Shown: positions 26,396-35,526, counted from the first letter of the stretch. The stretch is DNA of 64,000 nt from Niastella sp. OAS944 (GCA_024809215.1 JANUBW010000012.1:1-64000); one strand, 5' to 3'. Numbers and translations are program-made. The notes: a model not told the origin generated them from the letters alone.

Positions 26396-27073
26396 TTATT
26401 TATCCTGACAGGCCGCTATCATGTTCCCCAAGTCTGAATATGAGGCCTCATTTAAAGTTTCCAAATTTTCGACCAGCCATTCCATAACATTAATAATATT
26501 TGCTGTTTTCGAACCTTCACTTGGAGAATGCTTGAATACCGAAACTTGTTTACCATTTAGGATTCGAGAAAATACATAAACAACACCATCAAGTACAAAC
26601 CCACCCGCTTCAGGTTTTCTGGCTTCTAAAATAGCGGTATCTATTAAAGAGTAAAGCTTGTCGCCAATCTCCTCTCTCAATTCCGCAGCTACAATCTTTT
26701 TCTCTACTTCAGTTATGCTGTTATCTTGATAAAAAAGATACCAATAATTTGTAACCAACGCAGTATAGGTAATCGAATATTTGCCGGGTTTCTTATCAAT
26801 TACTAATAAACTTTCCGGCTCAAAAGCCGGCTTTATAATCAATGAAAGTTCACTTTCAGATATTTTATCGAATGGCAATAACTCTGCCAAGTTGTTCTCG
26901 TACCTGCTTGAAACATCATTGCCCGTTTCATATTCAAAGGGCTCAAAATATTTTTGCGCTTCAATATGTAAAAGTTGACTTTTATAATGACTTTCACAAA
27001 TAGCCAGTTTTTCCGGCGTATCTATTTTTCCAAAGATCTCGAATTGTTTTCTGTATTCTTCAAATGAAATCAT
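26396..27073 (-). CDS. Hypothetical protein, 225 aa
   Basis: A soluble, acidic protein with no signal peptide or membrane segment. The middle has predicted strands (PGKYSITYTALVTNYWYLFYQ) and the C-terminus is helical (INVMEWLVENLETLNEASY). I recognise no family or catalytic motif. It lies 14 bp after the 144-aa gene on the same strand, so the two are probably one transcript. The size, acidity and accessory position would suit an immunity or phage-defence accessory protein, but nothing specific supports that. Confidence 0.7.
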   Translation of the reverse strand: MISFEEYRKQFEIFGKIDTPEKLAICESHYKSQLLHIEAQKYFEPFEYETGNDVSSRYENNLAELLPFDKISESELSLIIKPAFEPESLLVIDKKPGKYSITYTALVTNYWYLFYQDNSITEVEKKIVAAELREEIGDKLYSLIDTAILEARKPEAGGFVLDGVVYVFSRILNGKQVSVFKHSPSEGSKTANIINVMEWLVENLETLNEASYSDLGNMIAACQDK

Positions 27074-27087
27074 ATATCGATGCTATA

Positions 27088-27522
27088 TTACCATTCTATA
27101 TTCAATTTGTCATCAAAAGGTACTTCTAACTTTTTGAAGTCCCTTATTCGCTTAACAGATTTCTCCTTTACATTAATAATGTAAATGCCTGGATTATCAG
27201 ACCAAGGATCTTCTAAAATTTCTACTTCAAAGTCATTGATTTGCTTGGCTGAATAGGGCCATTCAAATATTTCTTCACAGGTTGAGTGGATTTCACTCAA
27301 TTTGAATGTTTCGATGGGTGTCCATAAATAAGAAGTATGACCTAGAAGCAAAGCCCATTGCTCCTTTTGATCAATGATACCCAAAGTAGGGTCGCCACAG
27401 GAGGAGCCAAGATAGATTTTTGAATAGATTTTCTTGTTTATTATATAACCATATTCAAATTCATTACCTAGAATATAGACTTGGCTTTCTGCGAGTATTT
27501 TGAAGTGTTCAGACAATTTCAT
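27088..27522 (-). CDS. Hypothetical protein, 144 aa
   Basis: A small soluble protein rich in aromatic residues with a beta-rich pattern (QVYILGNEFEYGYIINKKIYSKIYLG; IYIINVKEKSVKRI). No signal peptide, no membrane span, no recognised motif. It is the first gene of a two-gene unit with the 225-aa protein, 14 bp apart. Its upstream flank is the diverged copy of the island-end sequence at 27.54 kb, so this pair sits between two end-like sequences and may be the cargo of a separate small insertion. Confidence 0.7.
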   Translation of the reverse strand: MKLSEHFKILAESQVYILGNEFEYGYIINKKIYSKIYLGSSCGDPTLGIIDQKEQWALLLGHTSYLWTPIETFKLSEIHSTCEEIFEWPYSAKQINDFEVEILEDPWSDNPGIYIINVKEKSVKRIRDFKKLEVPFDDKLNIEW

Positions 27523-27537
27523 AATAATGATACAAAT

Positions 27538-27665
27538 GAGAGAGGGCTGTGAACCTACCCTAACCCTTATTATTAGTGAGTTAGTTTAGTTCTGAAAATG
27601 GGATACTCAGTGGATGACACTTGTGGTTCTTGACACTATAAGAATTGATAATATTTGGTAAAGAT
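27538..27665. repeat. Diverged direct copy of the sequence adjoining the left boundary repeat
   Basis: This stretch aligns with 25203-25330 in the same orientation at roughly three bases in four: GAGAGAGGG, then AACCTACCCTAaCCCTTATT, GTTAGTT, AAAATGGG, TGGATGAC and ATAAGAA.TGATA blocks recur in order. It begins with the tRNA-Ser-end GAGAGAGGG motif. It is probably a second element end or former att junction, implying tandem or nested insertions. The remaining bases to 27821 hold no gene. Confidence 0.6.
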
Positions 27666-27821
27666 AAATAATGCCAGGCAGAACCAATTTGATTTATGAT
27701 GATTTCGATACAAATCGAAGGGAAAACGGAGAAGGTTAGCATCCGCCGAGTAACGTCTTTTCGTACAGGTTAAAATTTAATATCATTAACAGGTCAAACG
27801 CTAGGCAAGGATATTCTTTTA

Positions 27822-28673
27822 TTAATTAACCTCCGAAAAAGTACAACATTTATCTTTCCATTTTTTTGCCTTTTCTGAATCATATGTAATTGTTAATTCC
27901 CAAGTGGGCTCGGCCACTGTTATATTGTTTAGTGAGTTATCAATCGTCAATATAATATTTTCGAAGATTACTTTCCTTTCATGCAATTTTCTTGGATCGC
28001 TTGTATAAAACAACTTTACCTTGCCACCTAAGGAATTAATCAGTTGTTTTTTTGTTTGTTTTCTAATATGCTCATTTTGCTTTCCTCCACTTTGGATTGT
28101 ATAAAATTCTATATGCTTACCCTTGATACTCGATAGATATACGGTATTCTGTTCTCTATCAAAAATACTGACAGTGGTTATATATTTAGGAATTGAAAAT
28201 ACTTCTTTAAAAAACTTAATTATTTCTTTATCTGTTTTAAAATTTTGATAAGAAACATTACAAATATTTTTGGATAATAGTTCGATAATTAACCAATGCC
28301 GATTAATTGGTGTCGCATGTTCAAAAATGGTTAAAAAAGGAATAATTCCGATCAAATTGTTTACATCTTTTATTGTAACAGGAATTAGCAGTGGTACTTT
28401 AGCCGTTTTTGCAATTTCTATGAATTCTTGCATTAAAGTATTCTTCGGTACTGTTCTCTCTATTTTTAATCTATTTTCATCCTGTAATTCTTTAATTAAT
28501 GCCTGAAAGGCATCTCTATTTGAAACATTTTCTTCAATGAGGTCAATAAACTTTCTTGAAAGGCAAATTGATGTGGTACTATTATAAATAATATTGAAAA
28601 GCTTTCTATTGTTTTTATAATTATTAAATTGAACGCAAGATTCAATCACGTCAATATTAGGAAGTAAAACCAT
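27822..28673 (-). CDS. Partner protein of the AAA ATPase; possible PLD-like (MIT_C-type) C-terminal domain
   Basis: A 283-aa protein whose ATG overlaps the ATPase stop by one base (TAATG), showing translational coupling. No signal peptide or membrane span. The C-terminal third has a pattern VKLFYTSDPRKLHERKVIF with a later Asn (IDNSLNN), reminiscent of MIT-C-terminal phospholipase-D-like domains, where a His-x-Arg motif is followed by a turn and a strand; this resemblance is weak. The first half contains a long helix (FIDLIEENVSNRDAFQALIKEL) and a hydrophobic middle. By analogy with ATPase-effector pairs of bacterial defence it may be the effector. Function remains unproven. Confidence 0.75.
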   Translation of the reverse strand: MVLLPNIDVIESCVQFNNYKNNRKLFNIIYNSTTSICLSRKFIDLIEENVSNRDAFQALIKELQDENRLKIERTVPKNTLMQEFIEIAKTAKVPLLIPVTIKDVNNLIGIIPFLTIFEHATPINRHWLIIELLSKNICNVSYQNFKTDKEIIKFFKEVFSIPKYITTVSIFDREQNTVYLSSIKGKHIEFYTIQSGGKQNEHIRKQTKKQLINSLGGKVKLFYTSDPRKLHERKVIFENIILTIDNSLNNITVAEPTWELTITYDSEKAKKWKDKCCTFSEVN

Positions 28674-30064
28674 TATAGAAGTTCTTTTACGAGTGAGTAA
28701 GATGAATCGTAGAAACCAGATGGAAATGCAGGAACTAATTTTCCACCATCAATTATTTTGTGTTCAGTTACCTTGAACTTTCGCGGCTCCCTTTTAAAGT
28801 AATGAATAGTAATGTCTTCAGGCTTTATATTAAACACCTTGTTCTTCACTAAAACCTGGAGTTTACGGACTATGTGTTCACTATGTGTTTCAATGAAATA
28901 AGTATTTTTAGCGCCAATACTCAAGAGGGTTTCAATAAACTTGGCCTGTAATGTAGGATGAAGGTGTACTTCTGGCTGTTCAATTAATATAGTCTGACCA
29001 TACTTTGTATAATGTTCTGAAAGCAGGGATTGAAAAAGAATAGGTATTTGAAGAGATACGCCATAACCAACATCTGTAATATTAGACCAAAAGTCTTTAG
29101 TTTTAACTTTTAAGGCTACAACCGGTATTTGTTTTTCTTTAATTATGCTTACTTCCTCAGCAATTCCAAACGCCTTAATAGTACTGTTTAAGAGTCTAAT
29201 ACGTTCATTATATTGTTTAACTGATAAAGTATTATCACTAAGTGTGTTTATAAACTTTTCAATATCAATTAATTTATAGGTTGATTTTTTATCTTCTTGA
29301 AAATAAAACCGTCTGGGTGACGTCCCAATTGGATTTACAAATCTAATTTTGTCAATTTGATCTTTTATATAATTCTGGAAAACTAATAAATATGCAATAG
29401 AATGATAAACATACGACCCTTTGTCTCCAAATTGTTCCTCACACTTGATTTTAAATTCTGCAGCTACTAATGTTAAAAAACCATCTTTAAACGAGAAGCA
29501 ATTTTCAATTAATCCACTATGCTCCTTAAAAGAAAACCTTAAATCGCAATTTAAGTCTCTGAAATTTTTATTTTCGTCTTTAAACCGCTTTTGAACAATT
29601 TCCAAACTCCCAATCCTATCGTTTCTAAAGACAGTTTTGATCGAGCTATGATCATTTAATTTTGAGGAAAAATCAAATGACACTTGAGTAACCGAATTCT
29701 TGTAATCATTAACTATTCTTTTTATTCCTGCCAACCTGGACTTATTTGCGTCTCTGTGTGAAATATCGGAGAAAAAATCAAGGAAATAATCAAAATATTT
29801 TTCACCGACGTTAAACCCAATCGAAATTTTTCGATTTTTTTTGTTATAATAAACAACTTCTTCAAAATTCCCTAAATTCGTATAGTCTCCATTTAGTTTT
29901 AAATTGACTTCCGTAGGCGAATCCAGTGTTTGTTTCAGAGCAAGTAATAATTTCAACAGAGAGCTTTTCCCTCCACTATTTTCTCCAATAAGAATATTTA
30001 TTCTAGAAAAATTGAATGTTTGATTTTGAAAACTCCTATAATTATGAACTGATAAATTAAACAT
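28673..30064 (-). CDS. AAA/ABC-type ATPase (SMC/RecF-like, DUF3696-like)
   Basis: A 463-aa ATPase. Walker A is GENSGGKS (27-34) in the SMC/RecF-like N-terminus FNLSVHNYRSFQNQTFNFSRINILIG. A Q/signature-like region GYGVSLQIPILFQSLL precedes Walker B and D-loop QTILIEQPEVHLHPTLQAKF, then the His switch FIETHSEHIV. There is no Toprim domain, unlike OLD nucleases, so any effector activity must come from the partner gene, which overlaps by one base. Such ATPases in Bacteroidetes islands are usually anti-phage sensors. No promoter matching the Bacteroidetes consensus is obvious in the 479 bp upstream. Confidence 0.88.
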   Translation of the reverse strand: MFNLSVHNYRSFQNQTFNFSRINILIGENSGGKSSLLKLLLALKQTLDSPTEVNLKLNGDYTNLGNFEEVVYYNKKNRKISIGFNVGEKYFDYFLDFFSDISHRDANKSRLAGIKRIVNDYKNSVTQVSFDFSSKLNDHSSIKTVFRNDRIGSLEIVQKRFKDENKNFRDLNCDLRFSFKEHSGLIENCFSFKDGFLTLVAAEFKIKCEEQFGDKGSYVYHSIAYLLVFQNYIKDQIDKIRFVNPIGTSPRRFYFQEDKKSTYKLIDIEKFINTLSDNTLSVKQYNERIRLLNSTIKAFGIAEEVSIIKEKQIPVVALKVKTKDFWSNITDVGYGVSLQIPILFQSLLSEHYTKYGQTILIEQPEVHLHPTLQAKFIETLLSIGAKNTYFIETHSEHIVRKLQVLVKNKVFNIKPEDITIHYFKREPRKFKVTEHKIIDGGKLVPAFPSGFYDSSYSLVKELL

Positions 30065-30543
30065 ATTAATTAATAATCTTTAAGTATTTACTTAGATGAT
30101 AACTCACAAAACCATTCTACTTGAACTAACGCTAACCTAGTCAATTTATATTAATATTGCAACACTTCAGCTTCCAAATCTTATTACCTTCAAACAAAAA
30201 AGGTGTTTTTCACGTTGTTCAAAGTGGACCATTTGTATTTTAGGTATTGTCTCTATACTTTGATATATGCTACACGCATAAAATAATATTCGATAGCTCT
30301 CAAGTTAAGGACAATGAAGCTATAGCCTAGTATTGGCAAAACGAAATAACAGCAATACAAACGAGTAGCCCGACAGTATTCAATGTCAAATAATATCAAA
30401 TGAAGTTAAATCATTCATTTAATACTCTATCAATATGCCGGATCGTACAAACAGCTGTTAACTGTTCAAGAAAAATTAGCCGGATTAATATAAAGTCCAC
30501 ATCAAAAAAGCGATTGATATTTAGAAATAAAGAGTCAGGCATG
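30065..30543. other. AT-rich gap without a recognisable gene
   Basis: 479 bp between the ATPase start and a small minus-strand gene. Very AT-rich, no frame resembling coding sequence, no strong hairpin, no consensus promoter that I can defend. It must hold the promoter of the ATPase operon. Confidence 0.5.
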
Positions 30544-30843
30544 TTAGTAGTCATCTGTCATTTCAACCCAAGTACCAACATATTTTCGCGACAGTTTTTT
30601 GTTTAATACAAGCGTCACCGGCTTTTCTGTAAAAAGTTCGACAATTAAAGGCTCAGTGCCTAACAGACTATTATGTTCAAGAATAAACTGGCCATCCTGT
30701 TCTTCAAGCCGGTATTGTACGGAATCGACCAACCGACCATTAACCTGCAATGTTGTCTCCTCAATAAAGCGATATCGAAATCCCTGATCATTGGATCGGA
30801 AGGTTTTGTTTCGGATCATTTCTTTTAATTTTTCCAAAGTCAT
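30544..30843 (-). CDS. Hypothetical protein, 99 aa
   Basis: A small soluble beta-rich protein: after an N-terminal helix (TLEKLKEMIRNKTF) come alternating strands (FRYRFIEETTLQVNGRLVDSVQYRLEE). No recognised family. It follows the caspase-helicase gene on the same strand after a 67-bp gap, so it could be the second gene of that transcript. Nothing in the sequence defines a role. Confidence 0.65.
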   Translation of the reverse strand: MTLEKLKEMIRNKTFRSNDQGFRYRFIEETTLQVNGRLVDSVQYRLEEQDGQFILEHNSLLGTEPLIVELFTEKPVTLVLNKKLSRKYVGTWVEMTDDY

Positions 30844-30910
30844 TCGATAAGTTTTTCATGATGGAAGAATATTACGGCATGCAATTGGATTAATTAATCT
30901 GTTTGCAAAA

Positions 30911-33900
30911 CTATGTTTCAAATATTGGAAGTACTTCCATCACTTGTACATTATTTTGCTGCATCTCTTTATACTTAGCTATTGATTGCAGGGCGAAACT
31001 ATATTTTGTTTCATTACGACCTAGCAAACCGAACAACACATTCGAATCTGTGTTTGCTAGAGCATCCATAGTATGTATATCTTCCGCGTAAAGCTTCAAG
31101 TAATCTCCTCTGGAAAAATTTCTTCCAATATAAAAACCAATGTGGGAGAGTTTAGAGGGAATACCGAGTTCTAAACGAACAAGCAACCGAGATAGTTGAG
31201 TCGGTATACTAATACCAGGAAACAATATTTCTATTACACGCCCAATAGTAGGAAGTACGTCACAGGCCCTTGAGGTGATGCCTCTGATCGCCCCTGCTGC
31301 ACCATCAAAGCCTCCGCCGAATTGAGTCATTACAGTTTCAATTTTATTCATTGGCGTATTTGATACCCATAATATAGATGCAACCGCTTTTTTAGCACGT
31401 AAGGTACCAATCGTGGAAGCCTCTCTGCCGGTTCCCCGCATCATATTGATAATTGGTATCGGCACACCTTGACGGCTTATTTCTGCAAACCATGTTTGGG
31501 GTTCTTTCTGTGTGCTTTTTTTGTTCATTGGAAAATAGACTTGTTCAAGCTCGGTGGTCAGTTGAGCAAGTGCGATCATACTTAACTCGCTGACTTCTTC
31601 TTTTTTTAAATGCTTTAATGCCGAAACCACATTTAGCATAGAGTCGACCTCCAGACCAGCTTCACCAGTAAGGCGGCCAAGTGGGGTAAGCAGATATAAA
31701 CCATTTGTTACTGTTACAAGGTTGTTTAATCGCAATTCTGTTAATGCCTTCGATAACAACTCGTGGCTCCACTTCCAGGTTTCTAGTTTGCGTTTATTTT
31801 GAATGGCTCCAAAACTTGATTCTAAAAACAAGCATATATCTTCTGCTGATAATCCGGTTTTTACCAAGTTTGCTGCCAACACTCGTAAAATAAGAGTTTT
31901 AGGATCGGTGGACTGGGAAAGGAAAAGCGACTGGATATCTTCCGGGTCAGCCTTAATGTAGTTCTGCCAGATAAAATATTCTTCATGCGCGTTCATGGCA
32001 ACCACAAACGACATACCCCTATTTGCGAATCCCAAACGCCCCGCACGACCTATGATATTTTTATATTCAGCAACACTGTACGGGATTTCCCCTGGATGTT
32101 GAAGCCCCGCAACAATAACGGCTTCTGCTGGAGTGTTGACACCCATTGCAAGTGTAGTAGTTGCGGCTATTACTTTAAGTTCAGAAGAAGATTTACGAAA
32201 TTGTTCTTCAACAATTAATCGTTCTTCGGCATCAAGATCAGACACATGAAAAGCCACGCCTCCGGCCAACACCTTACGAAGTTTCTGGGATGAAAGTGAA
32301 GGATCTCCCTGCGGCATTGACTTCAGTGCCTCATTCGCTGGTGGAAGCTGTAGAGAAGTTGCAAGATATCCAGCACAACCACTTGCTTCACCCCGGGTCT
32401 CTCTAAAGACGATCACTTTTTTATCTTCACTAATCAATTTAGTTACAAGCGGAATGATCAAGTCCTGGCTGCTGCCTTTTCGATAAAAAGGTTGTATAAA
32501 ATTGGGAATAACTTTTTCTTCTTTTGTATCAGAAGCGATATAGCGAAAACTGCCATCAGCCCTAATAATACCTTCATCAAGAGGCACCGGTCGCTCTGTT
32601 CTTTTCAGAAGTTCTGCTTCCATCCAGTTTTCAAAACCATTGGTATTTCCTATGACAGCGGAAAGTGCGATAAGTTGAGGCGCTATACCCTGCTGGCGCC
32701 TAACTTTTAAAAGGGTCATTAAAAATTCCAGGTTAACACCCCTACTTTTATCAGTGACCATCTGTACTTCGTCAACAACCACAACACTAATTTGCCTAAG
32801 TATATGAGAGTTTGCTATGGCTAACGCGGAAAATTTTTCATAGGTCATTAAGCAGATATCAAATTGTCCCCGCATCAGAGGCAGTATGTCATCGCTTGTG
32901 CTTTCTCCAGTAGCTTTTATTGTTTTGATACCATATTCACCATAAGAGGTTCGAAAATAATTCAGTTTATCATTGACCAAAGCTTTTAAAGGAAAAAGAA
33001 AAATACTTTTTTTTCGATTTAACGCATGATTTATCGCAGTCAGTTCTCCGATCATCGTTTTGCCCGAGGAAGTTGGTGCAGAGACAAGCAGGTTTTTCCC
33101 CTGAAATAAGCCAAATTCATTAATGGCATCAAGTTGTAGCTGATTGAATGTGGAGAATTGTTTTAGCCATACATTAATTATAGTCTGAGGGAAACCATGT
33201 GCCAGTAATGATTGAGGAGAAGGATCGACCTTTGCTGCGCACCGTTCAGGAAATACTGCTTGATAACACTTTCCACGGATGAAAACCGGCCATTCCAGGC
33301 CTCCATCGATATGGCCCAGTAAAACAGGATGTTGAATTTTACCTATACTTAACGAATAATCCTTAACACGTGTTGTAACATACTCCAATAGCTTAAAAAT
33401 AGATATACGACCGTTTGTAAGAACTTCTTCAGCACCCTCCATTGCATTGAGCAAATGATATGTAAGTAAGCCATGTCCATGTTTAGTTGTCTCCCAAGCC
33501 GGTTCAGTCGCTCCCGAAGCTGTGAGAATTAATCTTCCTTTACCGGACAGTTGCTCCAAGAGAGTTTGAGTAGATACCAAAGATCTAGACTTATGTGGCG
33601 CTTGAATAGCTTTTGCTCCCATTCCACCTGAAAAGCAACAATCGAGTATACAGACAAGTTGTTTTGAAGGAATATTTGTTAGCCATTCTGCAAGTGTACT
33701 CAAAGGAATACCTGAAAACACCAAGTCTTCCAAATTTGTGTCATAAGCTATTAATTCATGAGTATCAGATCCGTGCCCAGAAAACGTGATCACAACAATA
33801 TCGTCTTTGTCACAATCATACAGTGATTTTATCTGAGTTTCAATATTAATTCTTGTGGCTTGCTGATCAGTCAATAAAGTTGTTTGACCTCCCAGTGTAT

Positions 33901-34009
33901 CTGAGAACAGTGCGTGAAGAGCTGACGCATCTCTTTTTGCACAATTTAACCAGGGTATACTTACAGACTCGAACCTGTCAATACCTATAAATAAACCTTT
34001 CAATTTCAT
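30911..34009 (-). CDS. Caspase-like protease fused to a Ski2-like DExH helicase
   Basis: A 1032-aa single-chain fusion. Residues 1-230 are a caspase/metacaspase-like (C14) domain: MKLKGLFIGIDRF start, catalytic His79 in TFSGHGSD, catalytic Cys125 in LDCCFSGG. From about 280 comes a superfamily-II helicase of the Ski2/Hel308 type: Q-like FNQLQLDAIN, Walker A SAPTSSGKT (310-318), LFPLKALVNDK (Ia), DEVQ box at 413-416, SAVIGN (III), ATTTLAMGVNTPA (V) and IIGRAGRLG (VI), followed by winged-helix and helical-bundle regions. All protease and helicase motifs are intact. The likely role is nucleic-acid sensing by the helicase and protease activation in phage defence, by inference. A two-TM protein is encoded divergently 243 bp away, and a 99-aa gene follows. 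Confidence 0.93.
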   Translation of the reverse strand: MKLKGLFIGIDRFESVSIPWLNCAKRDASALHALFSDTLGGQTTLLTDQQATRINIETQIKSLYDCDKDDIVVITFSGHGSDTHELIAYDTNLEDLVFSGIPLSTLAEWLTNIPSKQLVCILDCCFSGGMGAKAIQAPHKSRSLVSTQTLLEQLSGKGRLILTASGATEPAWETTKHGHGLLTYHLLNAMEGAEEVLTNGRISIFKLLEYVTTRVKDYSLSIGKIQHPVLLGHIDGGLEWPVFIRGKCYQAVFPERCAAKVDPSPQSLLAHGFPQTIINVWLKQFSTFNQLQLDAINEFGLFQGKNLLVSAPTSSGKTMIGELTAINHALNRKKSIFLFPLKALVNDKLNYFRTSYGEYGIKTIKATGESTSDDILPLMRGQFDICLMTYEKFSALAIANSHILRQISVVVVDEVQMVTDKSRGVNLEFLMTLLKVRRQQGIAPQLIALSAVIGNTNGFENWMEAELLKRTERPVPLDEGIIRADGSFRYIASDTKEEKVIPNFIQPFYRKGSSQDLIIPLVTKLISEDKKVIVFRETRGEASGCAGYLATSLQLPPANEALKSMPQGDPSLSSQKLRKVLAGGVAFHVSDLDAEERLIVEEQFRKSSSELKVIAATTTLAMGVNTPAEAVIVAGLQHPGEIPYSVAEYKNIIGRAGRLGFANRGMSFVVAMNAHEEYFIWQNYIKADPEDIQSLFLSQSTDPKTLILRVLAANLVKTGLSAEDICLFLESSFGAIQNKRKLETWKWSHELLSKALTELRLNNLVTVTNGLYLLTPLGRLTGEAGLEVDSMLNVVSALKHLKKEEVSELSMIALAQLTTELEQVYFPMNKKSTQKEPQTWFAEISRQGVPIPIINMMRGTGREASTIGTLRAKKAVASILWVSNTPMNKIETVMTQFGGGFDGAAGAIRGITSRACDVLPTIGRVIEILFPGISIPTQLSRLLVRLELGIPSKLSHIGFYIGRNFSRGDYLKLYAEDIHTMDALANTDSNVLFGLLGRNETKYSFALQSIAKYKEMQQNNVQVMEVLPIFET

Positions 34010-34206
34010 ATAGGGTTATTTTTAAGATTTACTTTTTTAAATATATGAAATAAGACCAAATCAAATGTTGACAAACAATAATTTAAACAACAATTCGGTC
34101 GTCTTACTCTTTTTTCAAAACATGAAAAAGCCTTAGAATGATAATTCATCTATAATAAAAACATTGCTTTTTAATAAATTTCATCCCTATATGAAATATT
34201 AGCCAC

Positions 34207-34234
34207 TTGATATGAATCAATTTTTCTATCTTTA
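34207..34234 (+). promoter_or_regulatory. Promoter candidate for the two-TM protein gene
   Basis: TTG at 34207-34209 and TATCTTTA at 34227-34234, 17 bp apart, resemble the Bacteroidetes -33/-7 boxes (TTG and TAnnTTTG) with one mismatch in the last base. The ATG follows 18 bp after the box, leaving a very short leader. The minus-strand caspase-helicase promoter must lie in the same 34010-34252 gap but I cannot identify it. Confidence 0.45.
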
Positions 34235-34252
34235 AGTAGAAACCGTTAGTAT

Positions 34253-34969
34253 ATGCGAAGAGTGAATTTGAGGAACATGAAATCCTTCATAACGAGGGAG
34301 CACACATTAGACATTAACACCATAAGATCGTTGTTTATAGCGGAAAATGAGAAACATCTTGAGCTAAATCCCACCTGGAATTTTAAGGCGACCCGAATAT
34401 CAGTAATCGGAACTTATTGGTTCAGAGAGGTTTTGATGCATTTTGCGCTAATCATGGCAATTAGCGTACTACTAACACTAACACATTGCAATAGCTGGCG
34501 CTCACTGTTTGCCGCCATTTTAATTGGTGGTCTTCCAGCCTTGTTTAGCCTAACGGCATTTATCTACTTTCCCTCTTTTTATTGGAACTTTTTGCCGAAA
34601 CTCGAAGTGATAACTGGTGAACAAGAAAAATTGGCAATCCAGATCGCGGAAACCACCAAGTGCAAACGCACCCAGTTCCAATCGCCTACCCTTATAATTA
34701 TATATTACGTCAATTCTAAAATTAGCAACGCGCCGTTACTTCCTGCCAATAATCAATCGGCAGCACTCCTTAATAAGCTCTATGGTTCGGACAAAGACAA
34801 ATTAAAACAGAACCTTTCCAGGCTATATAGGTTACCCAGTCTTTCTGCAAAAGAGCGTGCTGAAATGTTAAAGGGAGTTGAATATGCAAGATCATTTTTC
34901 AAAGAGACAGGCAATACTAATTCAGCAAAAATCCTTGATGAACTTGAATTGAAATTAAGCAAACCATAA
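34253..34969 (+). CDS. Two-transmembrane-helix protein facing the caspase-helicase gene
   Basis: 238 aa. Residues about 55-80 (VLMHFALIMAISVLLTLTH) and about 85-112 (SLFAAILIGGLPALFSLTAFI) are two adjacent hydrophobic helices, with about 50 residues before and 125 soluble, helical residues after them. The C-terminal tail has LNKLYGSDKDKLKQNLSRLYRL and ends in a Lys/Glu-rich helix. No enzyme motif is seen and no family is recognised. An ATG nine codons in (MKSFITREH) is an alternative start. It is transcribed away from the caspase-helicase with its own promoter candidate. Two-TM proteins often serve as membrane-damaging effectors in defence loci; whether this one is a protease target is speculation. 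Confidence 0.75.
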   Translation: MRRVNLRNMKSFITREHTLDINTIRSLFIAENEKHLELNPTWNFKATRISVIGTYWFREVLMHFALIMAISVLLTLTHCNSWRSLFAAILIGGLPALFSLTAFIYFPSFYWNFLPKLEVITGEQEKLAIQIAETTKCKRTQFQSPTLIIIYYVNSKISNAPLLPANNQSAALLNKLYGSDKDKLKQNLSRLYRLPSLSAKERAEMLKGVEYARSFFKETGNTNSAKILDELELKLSKP

Positions 34970-34980
34970 AACGGTTTATT

Positions 34981-35484
34981 CTACTTTACCTGCATTGACT
35001 CATATTTACCTTTCCACTCCAGGAACTGGGCATTGATAATCGTATCAATGTTATCGGCATTTGCGCCTTCCCAATAAAACTGCTCTCCCGCCTCTTCTAA
35101 ATCCTGCCGAGCAAAGGACAATAAGTAAAAATCAAACAACTTTTTGTCATAGTCTCTATCGCGACACAATTCCCTTAGAGTACCTAAGATCACTTTTGTT
35201 GACATCTTTAAACTGAGCGCTTGGTCTATTAAATAATAAACGTAACCATAAACAATTTCCTCTTCCGGCATTGCATCTAAAGTAAGCTCCTTTAGGGTAT
35301 GTTTGATGATTTCCTCTAATTGAAAACGGTTAACATCTGCGGACAATCCTGCCAATAATATAAGATGCTCTGTTTCAAAACCAGCCTCCATCATTTCCAA
35401 AGCCCAATCCTTCCAATCTTCAACCGACTCATACGGCAATACTTTATTTATAAGTACTTTATATGTTGACTTTACTATGTGCAT
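34981..35484 (-). CDS. Hypothetical protein, 167 aa
   Basis: A soluble all-helical acidic protein (WKDWALEMMEAGFETEHLILLAG, then LEEIIKHTLKELTLD). It resembles in style small immunity-like proteins common in Bacteroidetes accessory regions, where a helical repeat starts with a Trp-Ala pair, but I cannot name a family. It is convergent with the two-TM protein gene, 11 bp between stops, and 42 bp after the 76-aa gene on its own strand. Role unknown. Confidence 0.72.
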   Translation of the reverse strand: MHIVKSTYKVLINKVLPYESVEDWKDWALEMMEAGFETEHLILLAGLSADVNRFQLEEIIKHTLKELTLDAMPEEEIVYGYVYYLIDQALSLKMSTKVILGTLRELCRDRDYDKKLFDFYLLSFARQDLEEAGEQFYWEGANADNIDTIINAQFLEWKGKYESMQVK

Positions 35485-35526
35485 GTCATAATTTTATTTT
35501 GGTGGAAATGTTGCAAAAGTCGACCA

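Noticed and set aside
26240-26437. Plus-strand 65-codon frame
   Set aside because: Overlaps the 3' end of the 225-aa minus-strand gene and has no protein-like features.
28673-30064. PARIS-type system
   Set aside because: The ATPase has no matching Toprim DUF4435 partner; its 283-aa partner lacks Toprim acidic motifs.
34253-34969. Bacterial gasdermin beside a caspase-like protease
   Set aside because: The protein has two strong TM helices and no gasdermin-like N-terminal Cys or beta-rich pore domain.
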